Source: Bacteroidales bacterium (lineage in GTDB: Bacteria > Bacteroidota > Bacteroidia > Bacteroidales > UBA932). Taken from it: a DNA stretch of 8,413 bases. A program made the position numbers and the translations under genes. The stretch lies in the NCBI GenBank assembly GCA_017538685.1, contig JAFYIK010000014.1, positions 1-8,413 of the forward strand, in the 5' to 3' direction. This document shows positions 1-7,002 of the stretch, in pieces (position 1 is the first letter of the stretch; each line of letters begins with the position of its first letter). The notes beneath the pieces are model-generated. The model worked only from the letters and a program-made list of their open reading frames with translations, searched no databases and was not told the origin of the DNA.

Positions 1-306
1 ATGCCCTCCAGCGGCCGTAAGGATGGTTCGGAGTCCACCTCATCCCGCTTCCTCGAGGACGGAAGCTTCTTCCGCCTCAGGAACCTGACCCTCTCTTACA
101 ATCTCCCTCAGACATTGCTCCAGAAAGTCAATATGTCGGATGCGCGCATCTACGTTTCCGCAGACAATCTGCTGACTCTCAGCCGCTTCTCAGGTATGGA
201 TCCTGAAGTCCGCCTGGACGGAGACACCTACCACCACGCCGGTATGTACACCCAGAACTACCCTATCCCTATGACGGTAACAATGGGTATCGACGTCAAA
301 TTCTAA
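1..306 (+). CDS. SusC-type TonB-dependent outer-membrane transporter, C-terminal fragment
   Basis: This is the last ~101 codons of a SusC/RagA-family TonB-dependent transporter, the beta-barrel pore that imports oligosaccharides together with the SusD protein encoded next. The frame is open from the first base, so the ATG at position 1 is almost certainly internal and the gene begins upstream of the window. The segment FLEDGSFFRLRNLTLSYNLP (residues 18-37) is the classic strand near the SusC C-terminus. It is followed by RIYVSADNLLTLSRFSGMDP, also typical of the family. The protein ends in Phe (GIDVKF), the usual terminal aromatic residue of outer-membrane barrels recognised by the BAM machinery. 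The stop lies 15 bp before susD, the normal tight susC-susD pairing. The plug, the barrel body and any TonB box or carboxypeptidase-like extension lie outside the window. Confidence 0.93.
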   Translation: MPSSGRKDGSESTSSRFLEDGSFFRLRNLTLSYNLPQTLLQKVNMSDARIYVSADNLLTLSRFSGMDPEVRLDGDTYHHAGMYTQNYPIPMTVTMGIDVKF

Positions 307-321
307 ACAGAGATTGCCAAT

Positions 322-2307
322 ATGAAAAAGATATTTATACTCGCAATTGCCGCCCTCGCGTTCGCTTCCTGCAATATGGACTTCTACAGGTCCGACGCTT
401 TGAGGGCAGAGGATCTCGCCAAGGATCCCAATGCGCCTCTCTACACCACCAACGGCATCTATGCCCTCTTCCAGGACAGGATCGCCTATAAGGGCCAGGA
501 GGGAGGAGAAAGCGGAAACTACTACGTCCGCCACTACTTCCAGCTCTCCGAGCTCCGTGGCGACAACGTTACCGTGTCCGGTATTACGGAAGACCCGTTC
601 ATCAACCCTTACCGTTATATCGACGACAACACCGCAAAGAACATCTACTACACCTGGTGGATGGCTTATAAGATCATCGACACCGCGAACAGGAGTCTGG
701 ACTTCCTCCAGAGCGCCGAGAAACTGGACAGCCTCGGAAAGCACCTTATGGGAGAAGATCTTTTCTTCCGTGCGCTCTGTCACTTCAATATGGTTACCCT
801 CTTCGCTCAGCCTTACGCCTACGATCCCAACTCCCCCGGCGTTCCCATCAGGCTTCAGGGCTCAGGCACTTCGGTCGTAGGCCGCAGCACCGTGGGTGAA
901 GTCTATGATCAGATAGTCGAAGACCTCGTAGCCGCCCAGGATTGTATGGCGGCCGACTTGAGCGGCACCCTCATCAGGGGCAACGACAAAGGTTATGTGT
1001 CGTGGCACGCAGCCACCGCGCTGCTTGCCCGCGTCTACCTCTATATGGGCAAGAACCAGGAGTGCATCGACGAATGCGACAAGCTTCTCAAGACTCCCTC
1101 GGCTTCCCTTACCGGCTACGATTACGCGGATTACCCGACGCACACCTTCGACCATCCCGAGACCATCTGGTGCATCCACCTCAAGGACACTCACGAATGG
1201 GCAGTTGACCACGGCGAGGCTTCCATCGCTTCGATGTACATCAAAGACGGCATCGGCTGGGGCGAGCACTACTGGAGGGAGGAACTCATCGATATGTTCC
1301 GCCGCTATCCCGCAGACAAGCGCTTCAAAGCCTACTTCCGTATGATAGACGTCCACAACGAGGAGACAGTCGATCCCAAGACCAACAAGACCAAGGTCAG
1401 CACCGTCACCGCCATCCGCAACTACGACGAGATGCTTGCTGCGATGGGCGAAAACCTCTCAGTGGTTTATCCCGTTCCCGGCGGAGAAGGTGACTACTGC
1501 ACCGGTTCTGTGGCCATCGCCTGCACATTCGAAGCCGACGGCTCCGTCAAGTTCCAGTCGCAGGGCGAGCAGATCGGCACCGAGCTCGATCCTATCGGAA
1601 AGGAGATCCCCGTGTTCAAGTACTACGACCACGTCGCAAAGCGCCAGGTCATCCACAACGGTCTGGACACCCTCTACTATGTGGAGAATTCCGACGCCCA
1701 CTTCCCCGGAAAGGACATCGACGGCGTGAAGCGCGTCTGGGTCCGCCCCGGTCCCACCCACGCCATCCCCGGCAAGAAGACCAATCCCGACGACGGTTCG
1801 AAGTACCCCGAGTCTCAGGCTGACGCGGACGCCCGCTTCAAGGCCGCTATCGGCCGTACGGACAACGGCGGCTTCTATATGCGCTACTACAACACCAAGT
1901 TCAGCGGCCAGGGCGGCAAGGTGATGATGACCTCTCCCGTTATGCTCCGCTGGGGCGAGGTGGTGCTCAACCGCGCAGAGGCTGAAGCCAAGCTCAACCA
2001 GGACGGCAAGGCCCTCGCAGACCTCAACATCATCCGCAGCCGCGCAGGCATCCCCGATATGGACGCAAGCCTTATGACAGATCTTGGCTACGACAAAGTG
2101 CTTGACGCAGTGCTCGACGAGCGCAGGATGGAGCTTTGCTTCGAAGGACACCGTTTCTTCGACGTCTTCCGCAACAACCTGCCTTTGGATCGCCGCTATG
2201 TGGGTTACCACACCTGGGAGGTTATCCAGCCCGGCGACCTCAGGATTGCCCTCCTGATCTCGCAGGATGAGATCAACTCCAGCGGTATTCCGCAGAATCC
2301 CCGTTAA
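322..2307 (+). CDS. SusD/RagB-family surface glycan-binding lipoprotein
   Basis: SusD-type lipoprotein that caps the SusC transporter and binds glycan at the cell surface. The signal peptide MKKIFILAIAALAFASC has a lipobox with Cys17 as the predicted lipidated residue. The N-terminal SusD-like part carries the helical motif around residues 142-167 (LMGEDLFFRALCHFNMVTLF) and a TPR-like helix pair near 233-256 (ALLARVYLYMGKNQECIDEC). The C-terminal SusD/RagB domain is clear at 543-565 (RWGEVVLNRAEAEAKLN) and 598-617 (LDERRMELCFEGHRFFDVFR). At 661 aa it is longer than many SusD proteins (often about 500-600); the extra length seems to lie at roughly residues 345-525, where family motifs are sparse and Gly/Pro/Asp loops are frequent. 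The ATG is 15 bp after the susC stop and starts directly with the signal peptide. Specificity cannot be read from sequence alone. Confidence 0.95.
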   Translation: MKKIFILAIAALAFASCNMDFYRSDALRAEDLAKDPNAPLYTTNGIYALFQDRIAYKGQEGGESGNYYVRHYFQLSELRGDNVTVSGITEDPFINPYRYIDDNTAKNIYYTWWMAYKIIDTANRSLDFLQSAEKLDSLGKHLMGEDLFFRALCHFNMVTLFAQPYAYDPNSPGVPIRLQGSGTSVVGRSTVGEVYDQIVEDLVAAQDCMAADLSGTLIRGNDKGYVSWHAATALLARVYLYMGKNQECIDECDKLLKTPSASLTGYDYADYPTHTFDHPETIWCIHLKDTHEWAVDHGEASIASMYIKDGIGWGEHYWREELIDMFRRYPADKRFKAYFRMIDVHNEETVDPKTNKTKVSTVTAIRNYDEMLAAMGENLSVVYPVPGGEGDYCTGSVAIACTFEADGSVKFQSQGEQIGTELDPIGKEIPVFKYYDHVAKRQVIHNGLDTLYYVENSDAHFPGKDIDGVKRVWVRPGPTHAIPGKKTNPDDGSKYPESQADADARFKAAIGRTDNGGFYMRYYNTKFSGQGGKVMMTSPVMLRWGEVVLNRAEAEAKLNQDGKALADLNIIRSRAGIPDMDASLMTDLGYDKVLDAVLDERRMELCFEGHRFFDVFRNNLPLDRRYVGYHTWEVIQPGDLRIALLISQDEINSSGIPQNPR

Positions 2308-2359
2308 TACTAGATCTAAACTATAATCCTAATTATTAACCTTTTAATTATTAAAAACA
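2308..2359 (+). promoter_or_regulatory. AT-rich leader with a 10-bp direct repeat before the first CBM9-like gene
   Basis: This 52-bp gap is strongly AT-rich in an otherwise GC-rich window. TAATTATTAA occurs twice as a direct repeat, at 2330-2339 and 2345-2354, offset by 15 bp, and the second copy ends five bases before the ATG. No Bacteroides-type promoter (TTTG near -33 with TAnnTTTG near -7) is seen. A TATAAT at 2322-2327 lacks a partner box. The likeliest role is an unstructured leader that raises translation, since Bacteroidota ribosome sites favour A/T-rich sequence over Shine-Dalgarno pairing. The string TAACCTTTTA (2337-2346) recurs just before the paralogous gene at 4600-4609. Function is inferred only. 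Confidence 0.4.
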
Positions 2360-3139
2360 ATGAAGAAAGTTTTTGCTTTTATGGCGATTGCCGCTATGCT
2401 GGCACTGGGTTATTCCTGCAACCAGGATACCCCCGACACTCCTGAAAAACCCGAGCCCGAGCAGCCTGAGAATCCGGATCAGCCTGATACTCCGGCTGAG
2501 TATGTTCAGAAGATCACCATCGACGGTACTTTCGATGATTGGGCAGCACTTCCCGCAGGCTCATTCTCAAAGACCTATGGCGATGAGGAAGCTACTCACC
2601 CTGCTCTTACCCACTGCAAGGTTTATGCAGATGCCAAGTACGTTTTCGTGTACTTCGAGTGGGACACCGAAATGATCACCGCAGTTCCCGGCGAGGAGCA
2701 CGTTCCTTTCCACTGCTACATCAACACTGACGGTCTGACCACCACCGGTGGTTTCTCCGATCAGTTCTCCGACGCTTGCACAGACCTCCTTCTCGAGGGC
2801 TTCATCTATGGCGGCGGCGAAGAAGGCGGTGAGCTTGGTTCATACGATCCTACCGCTTACGCTTGGGAAGGTGATGTCAACGGTTCCGGCTGGGGCTGGG
2901 GCGACGACATTCTCCCTGACGGAGGCGCTTGCATCGGTGCAGGTATCGAGGGCAAGTATGAGTTCCAGATCGACCGCGAGGTCATCGCAGGTATCGGCTT
3001 CCCTATCGCTGATGTCTTCTCCATCGGTTTCGACATCCAGCAGGCTTGGGATTCCGTGGGTATTCTCCCGAATGCCGCTCCCAGCGAGGACAACGCAGCC
3101 GGCGTGGTCGCTTCTCTGCAGGTTACTACCCAGAAGTAA
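2360..3139 (+). CDS. CBM9-like surface lipoprotein in the SusE/SusF position (paralog 1)
   Basis: 259-aa lipoprotein, probably a surface glycan-binding protein of the PUL. The signal peptide ends LALGYSC with Cys20 as the lipidation site. It is followed by an acidic Pro-rich linker (residues 21-48, TP/EP/QP/NP steps) typical of surface-exposed Bacteroidota lipoproteins. The single folded domain opens with IDGTFDDW at residues 54-61, the hallmark of carbohydrate-binding family 9-like (PF06452) and DOMON-like beta-sandwiches. It continues with YADAKYVFVYFEWD, YINTDG, LLLEGFIY and YEFQIDREV, which fit that fold. No catalytic motif is seen. It follows susD by 52 bp, where susE/susF-type genes usually sit. 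A strong terminator begins 17 bp after its stop. The gene at 4612-5382 is a clear paralog with the same signal peptide, linker length and domain landmarks. The ligand is unknown. Confidence 0.8.
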   Translation: MKKVFAFMAIAAMLALGYSCNQDTPDTPEKPEPEQPENPDQPDTPAEYVQKITIDGTFDDWAALPAGSFSKTYGDEEATHPALTHCKVYADAKYVFVYFEWDTEMITAVPGEEHVPFHCYINTDGLTTTGGFSDQFSDACTDLLLEGFIYGGGEEGGELGSYDPTAYAWEGDVNGSGWGWGDDILPDGGACIGAGIEGKYEFQIDREVIAGIGFPIADVFSIGFDIQQAWDSVGILPNAAPSEDNAAGVVASLQVTTQK

Positions 3140-3156
3140 TTTCTAATTCAAACAAC

Positions 3157-3199
3157 AGCCATAGGCTCGGCCCTTCACGGGCCTGCCTATGGCTTTTTT
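3157..3199 (+). terminator. Strong intrinsic (Rho-independent) terminator inside the PUL
   Basis: A perfect 10-bp outer stem pairs AGCCATAGGC (3157-3166) with GCCTATGGCT (3185-3194). After a small 2x1 internal loop, a 5-bp GC stem pairs GGCCC (3169-3173) with GGGCC (3179-3183), closed by loop TTCAC (3174-3178). The stem runs straight into six T residues (3194-3199). It lies between the stop of the first CBM9-like gene and the start of the DUF4874/DUF4832 gene, and reads only on the + strand: the opposite side has no run of T after the stem. It should end or attenuate the susC-susD-CBM9 transcript. Because the next gene starts within about 14 bp and there is no room for a promoter, read-through probably feeds the downstream genes. 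Confidence 0.88.
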
Positions 3200-3212
3200 A
3201 AAAAAGAAAGAC

Positions 3213-4598
3213 GTGAAACGATTCAGCAGATACTTACTCGCCGCCCTCCTGCCCTTTATGGCGGCCGCTTGTACAGACCCTGGCAATCAAGGGCCTGACG
3301 ACGGACTCAAAGCCGTTACATACAAGGCTTCCGATGCTATTATTCCCAACCCGGAACGCGGATTCTATGTTGGTAGCGAAGTCTACAAAGCCGACGGAAG
3401 AGGCATAGGCGAAAGCAGCTTCAAGGCGAACAGGGCGCAGTCCCGCACCCTCTTTCTGCTGGAATTCCATATGAAGGACTACGTCGCGACCGATATCGCC
3501 GACGATTACCTTGAGACCATACGCCTTAAATTCCAGTCGCTTCGCGACGGAGGATTCAAGTGTATCCTCCGATTCTGTTATTCGAACGGCTTCGACGAAA
3601 GCGACAAACCCTGGGACGCCACTCCCGAGCAGGTGTCCCGTCACTTAGCCCAGCTTACCCCTCTAATCCGCGAGTACTACGATGTGATTATGGTCGTGCA
3701 GGCCGGATTCGTAGGCAGCTGGGGTGAATGGTACTACACTGAAAACTTCAAAGACAACGCGTCACGCAAGGCCCTTGTGGACGCCCTCCTGGAGGCGGTG
3801 CCAGCCGAACGTCAGATCGAGCTCCGCACTCCGGCCTACAAAATGAAACTTTACGGCTACTCGCTGGCCGACACCATAACCAGGGCGGAAGCCCATATGC
3901 CCACCACAAAATCCCGCCTGGCAGGCCACAACGATTGTTACCTGTCCAGCGCGAACGACGTGGGCACTTTCAATGGCAACTCTGAGCGCAACTACTGGAG
4001 CGCCGAGAGTATGTACACCATTATGGGAGGCGAATCCTGCGAGCTTGCGGCCTACTGCCACTGCGAAAGGCAGAGCGACAAGATCCCCGGAGCCCTTATC
4101 GACCTCGCCAACTATCACTTCACCTACCTCAACGTGGGCTACCATCAGAGCGTCATCAAGCGCTGGAAGAACGAAGGCTGCTACGATGAGATCCAGAAAC
4201 GCCTCGGCTACCGCTATGTGCTGGAAGAAGGACGCTTCACCCCGTCTCCTAAGGCCGGCGGCGCCCTCGAGGTTAAACTCACACTGCGCAACGACGGCTT
4301 CTCCCCTGCCCAGAACCCCCGCGACGCCGAGCTCGTGCTCTGCGATGCCGGCGGAAAGGTCGTCAAGACCTGGCAGCTCGAGTCCGATCCCCGCTACTGG
4401 ATGCCGGCCGAAAAGACCGTCATTTCCCAGACCGTCACCCTTCCTGAAGGCATAAGCGGAGAGATGACCCTGCATCTCAACCTCCCCGATCCCTGCCAGA
4501 CTCTGCACACTAATCCTCTCTTCTCCATCCAGCTCGCCAACGAAGGCCTCTGGGACGAGAACACCGGATACAATCGCATATATAGTTTCAAAATATAA
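3213..4598 (+). CDS. DUF4874-DUF4832 lipoprotein, putative TIM-barrel glycoside hydrolase
   Basis: About 461 aa. The frame also has an ATG at 3189, but that codon lies in the 3' arm of the terminator hairpin. GTG at 3213 follows the A-rich tract AAAAAAGAAAGAC and gives a standard lipoprotein signal peptide, VKRFSRYLLAALLPFMAAAC, with Cys20 lipidated, so I prefer it. Numbering from GTG, NPERGFY (46-52) and GSWGEW (168-173) mark the DUF4874 part (PF16173), predicted to be a TIM barrel. HNDCYLSS (239-246), GGESCE (272-277) and LTLRNDGFSPAQNPRDAELV mark DUF4832 (PF16116), which ends in a beta-sandwich-like segment. Glu172 in GSWGEW, Asp241 and Glu274 are candidate acidic active-site residues by analogy with barrel hydrolases; this is inference, as I know of no assigned reaction. 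Its place among glycan-binding and esterase genes supports a carbohydrate-active enzyme. The next ATG lies 13 bp after its stop. Confidence 0.82.
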   Translation: MKRFSRYLLAALLPFMAAACTDPGNQGPDDGLKAVTYKASDAIIPNPERGFYVGSEVYKADGRGIGESSFKANRAQSRTLFLLEFHMKDYVATDIADDYLETIRLKFQSLRDGGFKCILRFCYSNGFDESDKPWDATPEQVSRHLAQLTPLIREYYDVIMVVQAGFVGSWGEWYYTENFKDNASRKALVDALLEAVPAERQIELRTPAYKMKLYGYSLADTITRAEAHMPTTKSRLAGHNDCYLSSANDVGTFNGNSERNYWSAESMYTIMGGESCELAAYCHCERQSDKIPGALIDLANYHFTYLNVGYHQSVIKRWKNEGCYDEIQKRLGYRYVLEEGRFTPSPKAGGALEVKLTLRNDGFSPAQNPRDAELVLCDAGGKVVKTWQLESDPRYWMPAEKTVISQTVTLPEGISGEMTLHLNLPDPCQTLHTNPLFSIQLANEGLWDENTGYNRIYSFKI

Positions 4599-4611
4599 AT
4601 AACCTTTTATT

Positions 4612-5382
4612 ATGAAAAAGATCTTTGCGATGATGGCGATTGCCGCCACTCTTGCACTCGGTTATTCCTGCAACCAGAATACCCCCGAAACCCCTGAAGA
4701 ACCCGATCAGCCCGAACAGCCTGATCAGCCCGAACAGCCCGAACAACCGGGCGAGGCCGGCGCTATCGTGATCGACGGCGTTTTCGATGATTGGACCGCT
4801 CTGGAAATCGGCACATTCTCCAAGTCTGTTTCAGATCCGGACTCCCCGTGGGAAGGCGTGAGGGAAATCCGCTGCTATGCAGACGCTGATTCAGTCTACT
4901 ACTACATCAAGTTCGACCAGGAGAGCCTGGAAGATGCATTCGGAATGGATCCCAACGATATGCACCTCCGCCTGTGCATCAACACCGACGGTGAATTCAC
5001 CTCGGGCTACACAAGCTACTTCCTCGAGGGTTATGACTTCATCGTGGAAGGCACTTTCGCCGAGGGAGGAGCATTCGTGGACTTCGACGGCACTTTGCAT
5101 CAGAGAATCAGCGGAAAGTGGAATGTCCTTCTTGAGCCCGAAAACGGTCTTGTCACAGGCAAGGGCGCGGGATACGAGTATGAGATCTCCCTCAGCCGCG
5201 CCAAGTTCAACGAAGCAGCGAACACCAGCACGGTTCCTATGCCGATGGGAGACGAATTCCAGACCGGCATCCGCTTCTACTACAATGGCTGGGAGGAATT
5301 CTCCAACGTGCCGAACACCTCGATCGACGAGGAAGACGGAACCGGCCACGGTTATCTGATGAGAGTTCACACCCAGAAATAA
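4612..5382 (+). CDS. CBM9-like surface lipoprotein (paralog 2)
   Basis: 256-aa lipoprotein homologous over its full length to the product of 2360-3139. The signal peptide MKKIFAMMAIAATLALGYSC is nearly identical to the paralog's, with Cys20 as lipidation site. The Pro/Glu/Gln/Asp linker (residues 21-49) is built from DQPEQP repeats. The domain again opens exactly at residue 54 with IDGVFDDW, then YADADSVYYYIKFD, CINTDG, FLEGYDFIVEG and YEYEISLSRAKF, all matching landmarks of the carbohydrate-binding family 9-like fold (PF06452). Outside the signal peptide the two paralogs differ strongly, which suggests different ligands or different parts of the same glycan. It begins 13 bp after the DUF4874/DUF4832 gene, behind an ATAACCTTTTATT leader, and ends 6 bp before the next gene, so it is co-transcribed with both. 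It has no visible catalytic residues and is probably a surface glycan-binding protein. Confidence 0.8.
   Translation: MKKIFAMMAIAATLALGYSCNQNTPETPEEPDQPEQPDQPEQPEQPGEAGAIVIDGVFDDWTALEIGTFSKSVSDPDSPWEGVREIRCYADADSVYYYIKFDQESLEDAFGMDPNDMHLRLCINTDGEFTSGYTSYFLEGYDFIVEGTFAEGGAFVDFDGTLHQRISGKWNVLLEPENGLVTGKGAGYEYEISLSRAKFNEAANTSTVPMPMGDEFQTGIRFYYNGWEEFSNVPNTSIDEEDGTGHGYLMRVHTQK
4705..4749 (+). repeat. Short tandem repeat encoding the DQPEQP linker
   Basis: GATCAGCCCGAACAGCCT (4705-4722) is followed by a copy differing only in the last base (4723-4740), then a partial 9-bp unit GAACAACCG (4741-4749). It encodes (DQPEQP)2-EQP at residues 32-46 of the second CBM9-like lipoprotein. In-frame 9/18-bp units of this kind can gain or lose copies by slippage, changing the spacer between the lipid anchor and the binding domain without breaking the frame. 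Confidence 0.75.
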
Positions 5383-5388
5383 TCCGCT

Positions 5389-6993
5389 ATGAAGAAACCT
5401 TTCCTCTTCGTTTTGGCGGTGACTACCGCGATCTTCGTGTCGTGTGTGTCCTGCGAAAGGAAACCGGACCCCGACCCTGCCAATCAGGAAGAGCCGGAGA
5501 ATCCCGACGTGCCGGATAATCCCCAGGACGACGGCCTGCCGAAAGCCGGGACCTACACTTTCATCGCATCTCCGCTGAAAGGCACTTGGGCTGAGGGCGA
5601 CCAGATCCTCGTCCAGGGAGGATGGGGCCCCGCAGCTCAGACTGTCACCCTCACGGCAGAGCAGATTTCCGAAGACGGCACGACCGCGAGCGTCGAGCTT
5701 GGAGGAGACCTTTTCAAGTATCTCACCGAGCCGGATCCGCTCTACGCAGTCTGGCCCGCTTCGGCAGCGAAGGAAGAAGACGGTATGACCGGCCAGGTCA
5801 TCAATTACGCCGTCAGCGACGTTATGCTCACCCAGGCTTATCTCCTGGACGGAACATTCAAGTTCATCGACGTCTGCTCGTTCATTTCCTTCTCCGTCTC
5901 CGGAAACTACGACCGCTTTATGATTGCGGGCAAGATGCGCCCCGGACTCCGTTACACCAGTTATAAGAACGAGTACTCCTCCGTGAAGATAACCCCCGCC
6001 AAACCCAAAGACGACGGCTATCCTTTCCGCGAGGAAGAGCTTGAATCCGGAGTGAACACCCTCTGGTTCCCCGGAGGAATCACCTTCAAGGGCGGCTTCA
6101 CCCTCTACTTCGCAAACGGCGACAACTGGTCTGCCGCTTACACGTACGCCGAAGATGCCACCCTCAAGGCCGGCAAGAAGCTCGAACTGGGCGACATCAC
6201 CTCACAGCTCGTCTCCTACGAAGGAGGCAAGCCCCATATGCCTGAAATGGGCAAATACACAAAGCTGACCTTGAAGTTCAACGAGCTTTCGGGCATCTGC
6301 GTGGACACCAGCGGCGACTTCGTGTGGGCTCTTGGTGACGGCAGCGAGCTTTGCCAGATTTCGCTCACGGGCGATATCCTGAACAAGACCAACCTGAAGA
6401 CCACCAAGAACTCCACCATCGATTCGGAAGGTCTCTCGATCAACTACGACACCGGAGACATCCTCATCAGCGGAGAGCCCAACGTGGTCTGCAAGATTCC
6501 CGCTGCCGAGATTGGGAACATCTTCAAGGAGAGCACCTTCAAGGGAGTGGAATCGCTGTTCAACATCGCCGATGCGAAAGGCTTCGGAAATGCCGGAGCT
6601 GAAGGCTGCACGTACTATAAGGACAACCTCGTGTACGTCGGCACCCAGACCGGCTCGTATCTCTATCTCTGCAATCTTGAGACCGGCGAAGTGATCTGGA
6701 GAAAGGGCCTGCGCGAGATGTACACCTCGATTACCGAGATCGCCGGCCTTTGCTACGATCCGCTCACAGACTGGCTTTGGGTGATCGACTCCGAATCGCA
6801 CAAGTTCTTCGCCCTCTCCGGCGATGCCGAGCAGTTCTACGGAGCCTATGCCCTCAAGACCAAATCCAACGAAGAGTCCATCTGCGTGGACCATAAGAAC
6901 AGTTGCGTGTGGGTTGGAGACGACTACGGCTCGACTTCCTACGTCTACAAATACGAGATCGAAGGCCTGGATGATTTCCTCATTCAGAAATAA
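5389..6993 (+). CDS. Lipoprotein with fimbrillin-like N-terminal region and SdiA-regulated-type beta-propeller
   Basis: 534-aa predicted surface lipoprotein. The signal peptide MKKPFLFVLAVTTAIFVSC ends at Cys19, with a second candidate at Cys22 (CVSC), so the lipidation site is ambiguous. An acidic linker of DP/EP/NP steps follows (residues 26-50). Residues about 54-270 resemble Bacteroidota fimbrillin-like (Mfa-like) domains, with the GTWAEGDQILV motif and later beta-strand repeats such as NTLWFPGGITFKGGFTLYF. Residues about 293-525 look like the SdiA-regulated six-bladed propeller (PF06977): LSGICVDTSGDFVWALGD (300-317), DSEGLSINYDTGDILISGE (345-363), EIAGLCYDPLTDWLWVIDSE and ESICVDHKNSCVWVGDD are evenly spaced blade motifs with conserved D/EG positions. 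No enzyme motif is obvious; a glycan-binding or adhesive surface role is inferred from the context. It lies 6 bp after paralog 2 and 9 bp before the esterase, so it belongs to the same transcript. Confidence 0.72.
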   Translation: MKKPFLFVLAVTTAIFVSCVSCERKPDPDPANQEEPENPDVPDNPQDDGLPKAGTYTFIASPLKGTWAEGDQILVQGGWGPAAQTVTLTAEQISEDGTTASVELGGDLFKYLTEPDPLYAVWPASAAKEEDGMTGQVINYAVSDVMLTQAYLLDGTFKFIDVCSFISFSVSGNYDRFMIAGKMRPGLRYTSYKNEYSSVKITPAKPKDDGYPFREEELESGVNTLWFPGGITFKGGFTLYFANGDNWSAAYTYAEDATLKAGKKLELGDITSQLVSYEGGKPHMPEMGKYTKLTLKFNELSGICVDTSGDFVWALGDGSELCQISLTGDILNKTNLKTTKNSTIDSEGLSINYDTGDILISGEPNVVCKIPAAEIGNIFKESTFKGVESLFNIADAKGFGNAGAEGCTYYKDNLVYVGTQTGSYLYLCNLETGEVIWRKGLREMYTSITEIAGLCYDPLTDWLWVIDSESHKFFALSGDAEQFYGAYALKTKSNEESICVDHKNSCVWVGDDYGSTSYVYKYEIEGLDDFLIQK

Positions 6994-7002
6994 CAATCCG
7001 AT

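Noticed and set aside
1..306. ATG at position 1 as the start of a small 101-aa gene
   Set aside because: The protein matches the C-terminal end of SusC transporters and lacks any N-terminal signal; the frame is open to the window edge, so it is a cut gene.
2311..2314. Scarcity of CTAG as a second avoided palindrome
   Set aside because: CTAG is present (for example 2311-2314 and near 8216), and it is rare in many bacteria, so the window alone gives no special signal.
2322..2327. TATAAT resembling a sigma-70 -10 box upstream of the first CBM9-like gene
   Set aside because: No partner -35 element at the right spacing, and the main Bacteroidota sigma factor uses a different consensus (TAnnTTTG). 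AT-rich sequence makes a chance match likely.
3194..3206. Palindrome TTTTTTAAAAAA as a bidirectional terminator or protein site
   Set aside because: The T run is explained as the tail of the + strand terminator; on the minus strand no T run follows the hairpin, and there is no minus-strand gene to terminate.
3762..4649. Long antisense open frame (295 codons) opposite the DUF4874/DUF4832 gene, and similar antisense frames at 1459-2211, 4891-5370, 6202-6996 and 7246-7740
   Set aside because: They mirror well-supported + strand genes in GC-rich sequence, have no recognisable domains or signal peptides, and show biased Val/Ala/Gly/Leu composition typical of reverse-strand shadows.
4705..4749. 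Possible CRISPR-like or regulatory repeat
   Set aside because: The copies are directly adjacent, in frame, and simply encode a Pro-rich lipoprotein linker; there are no spacers.
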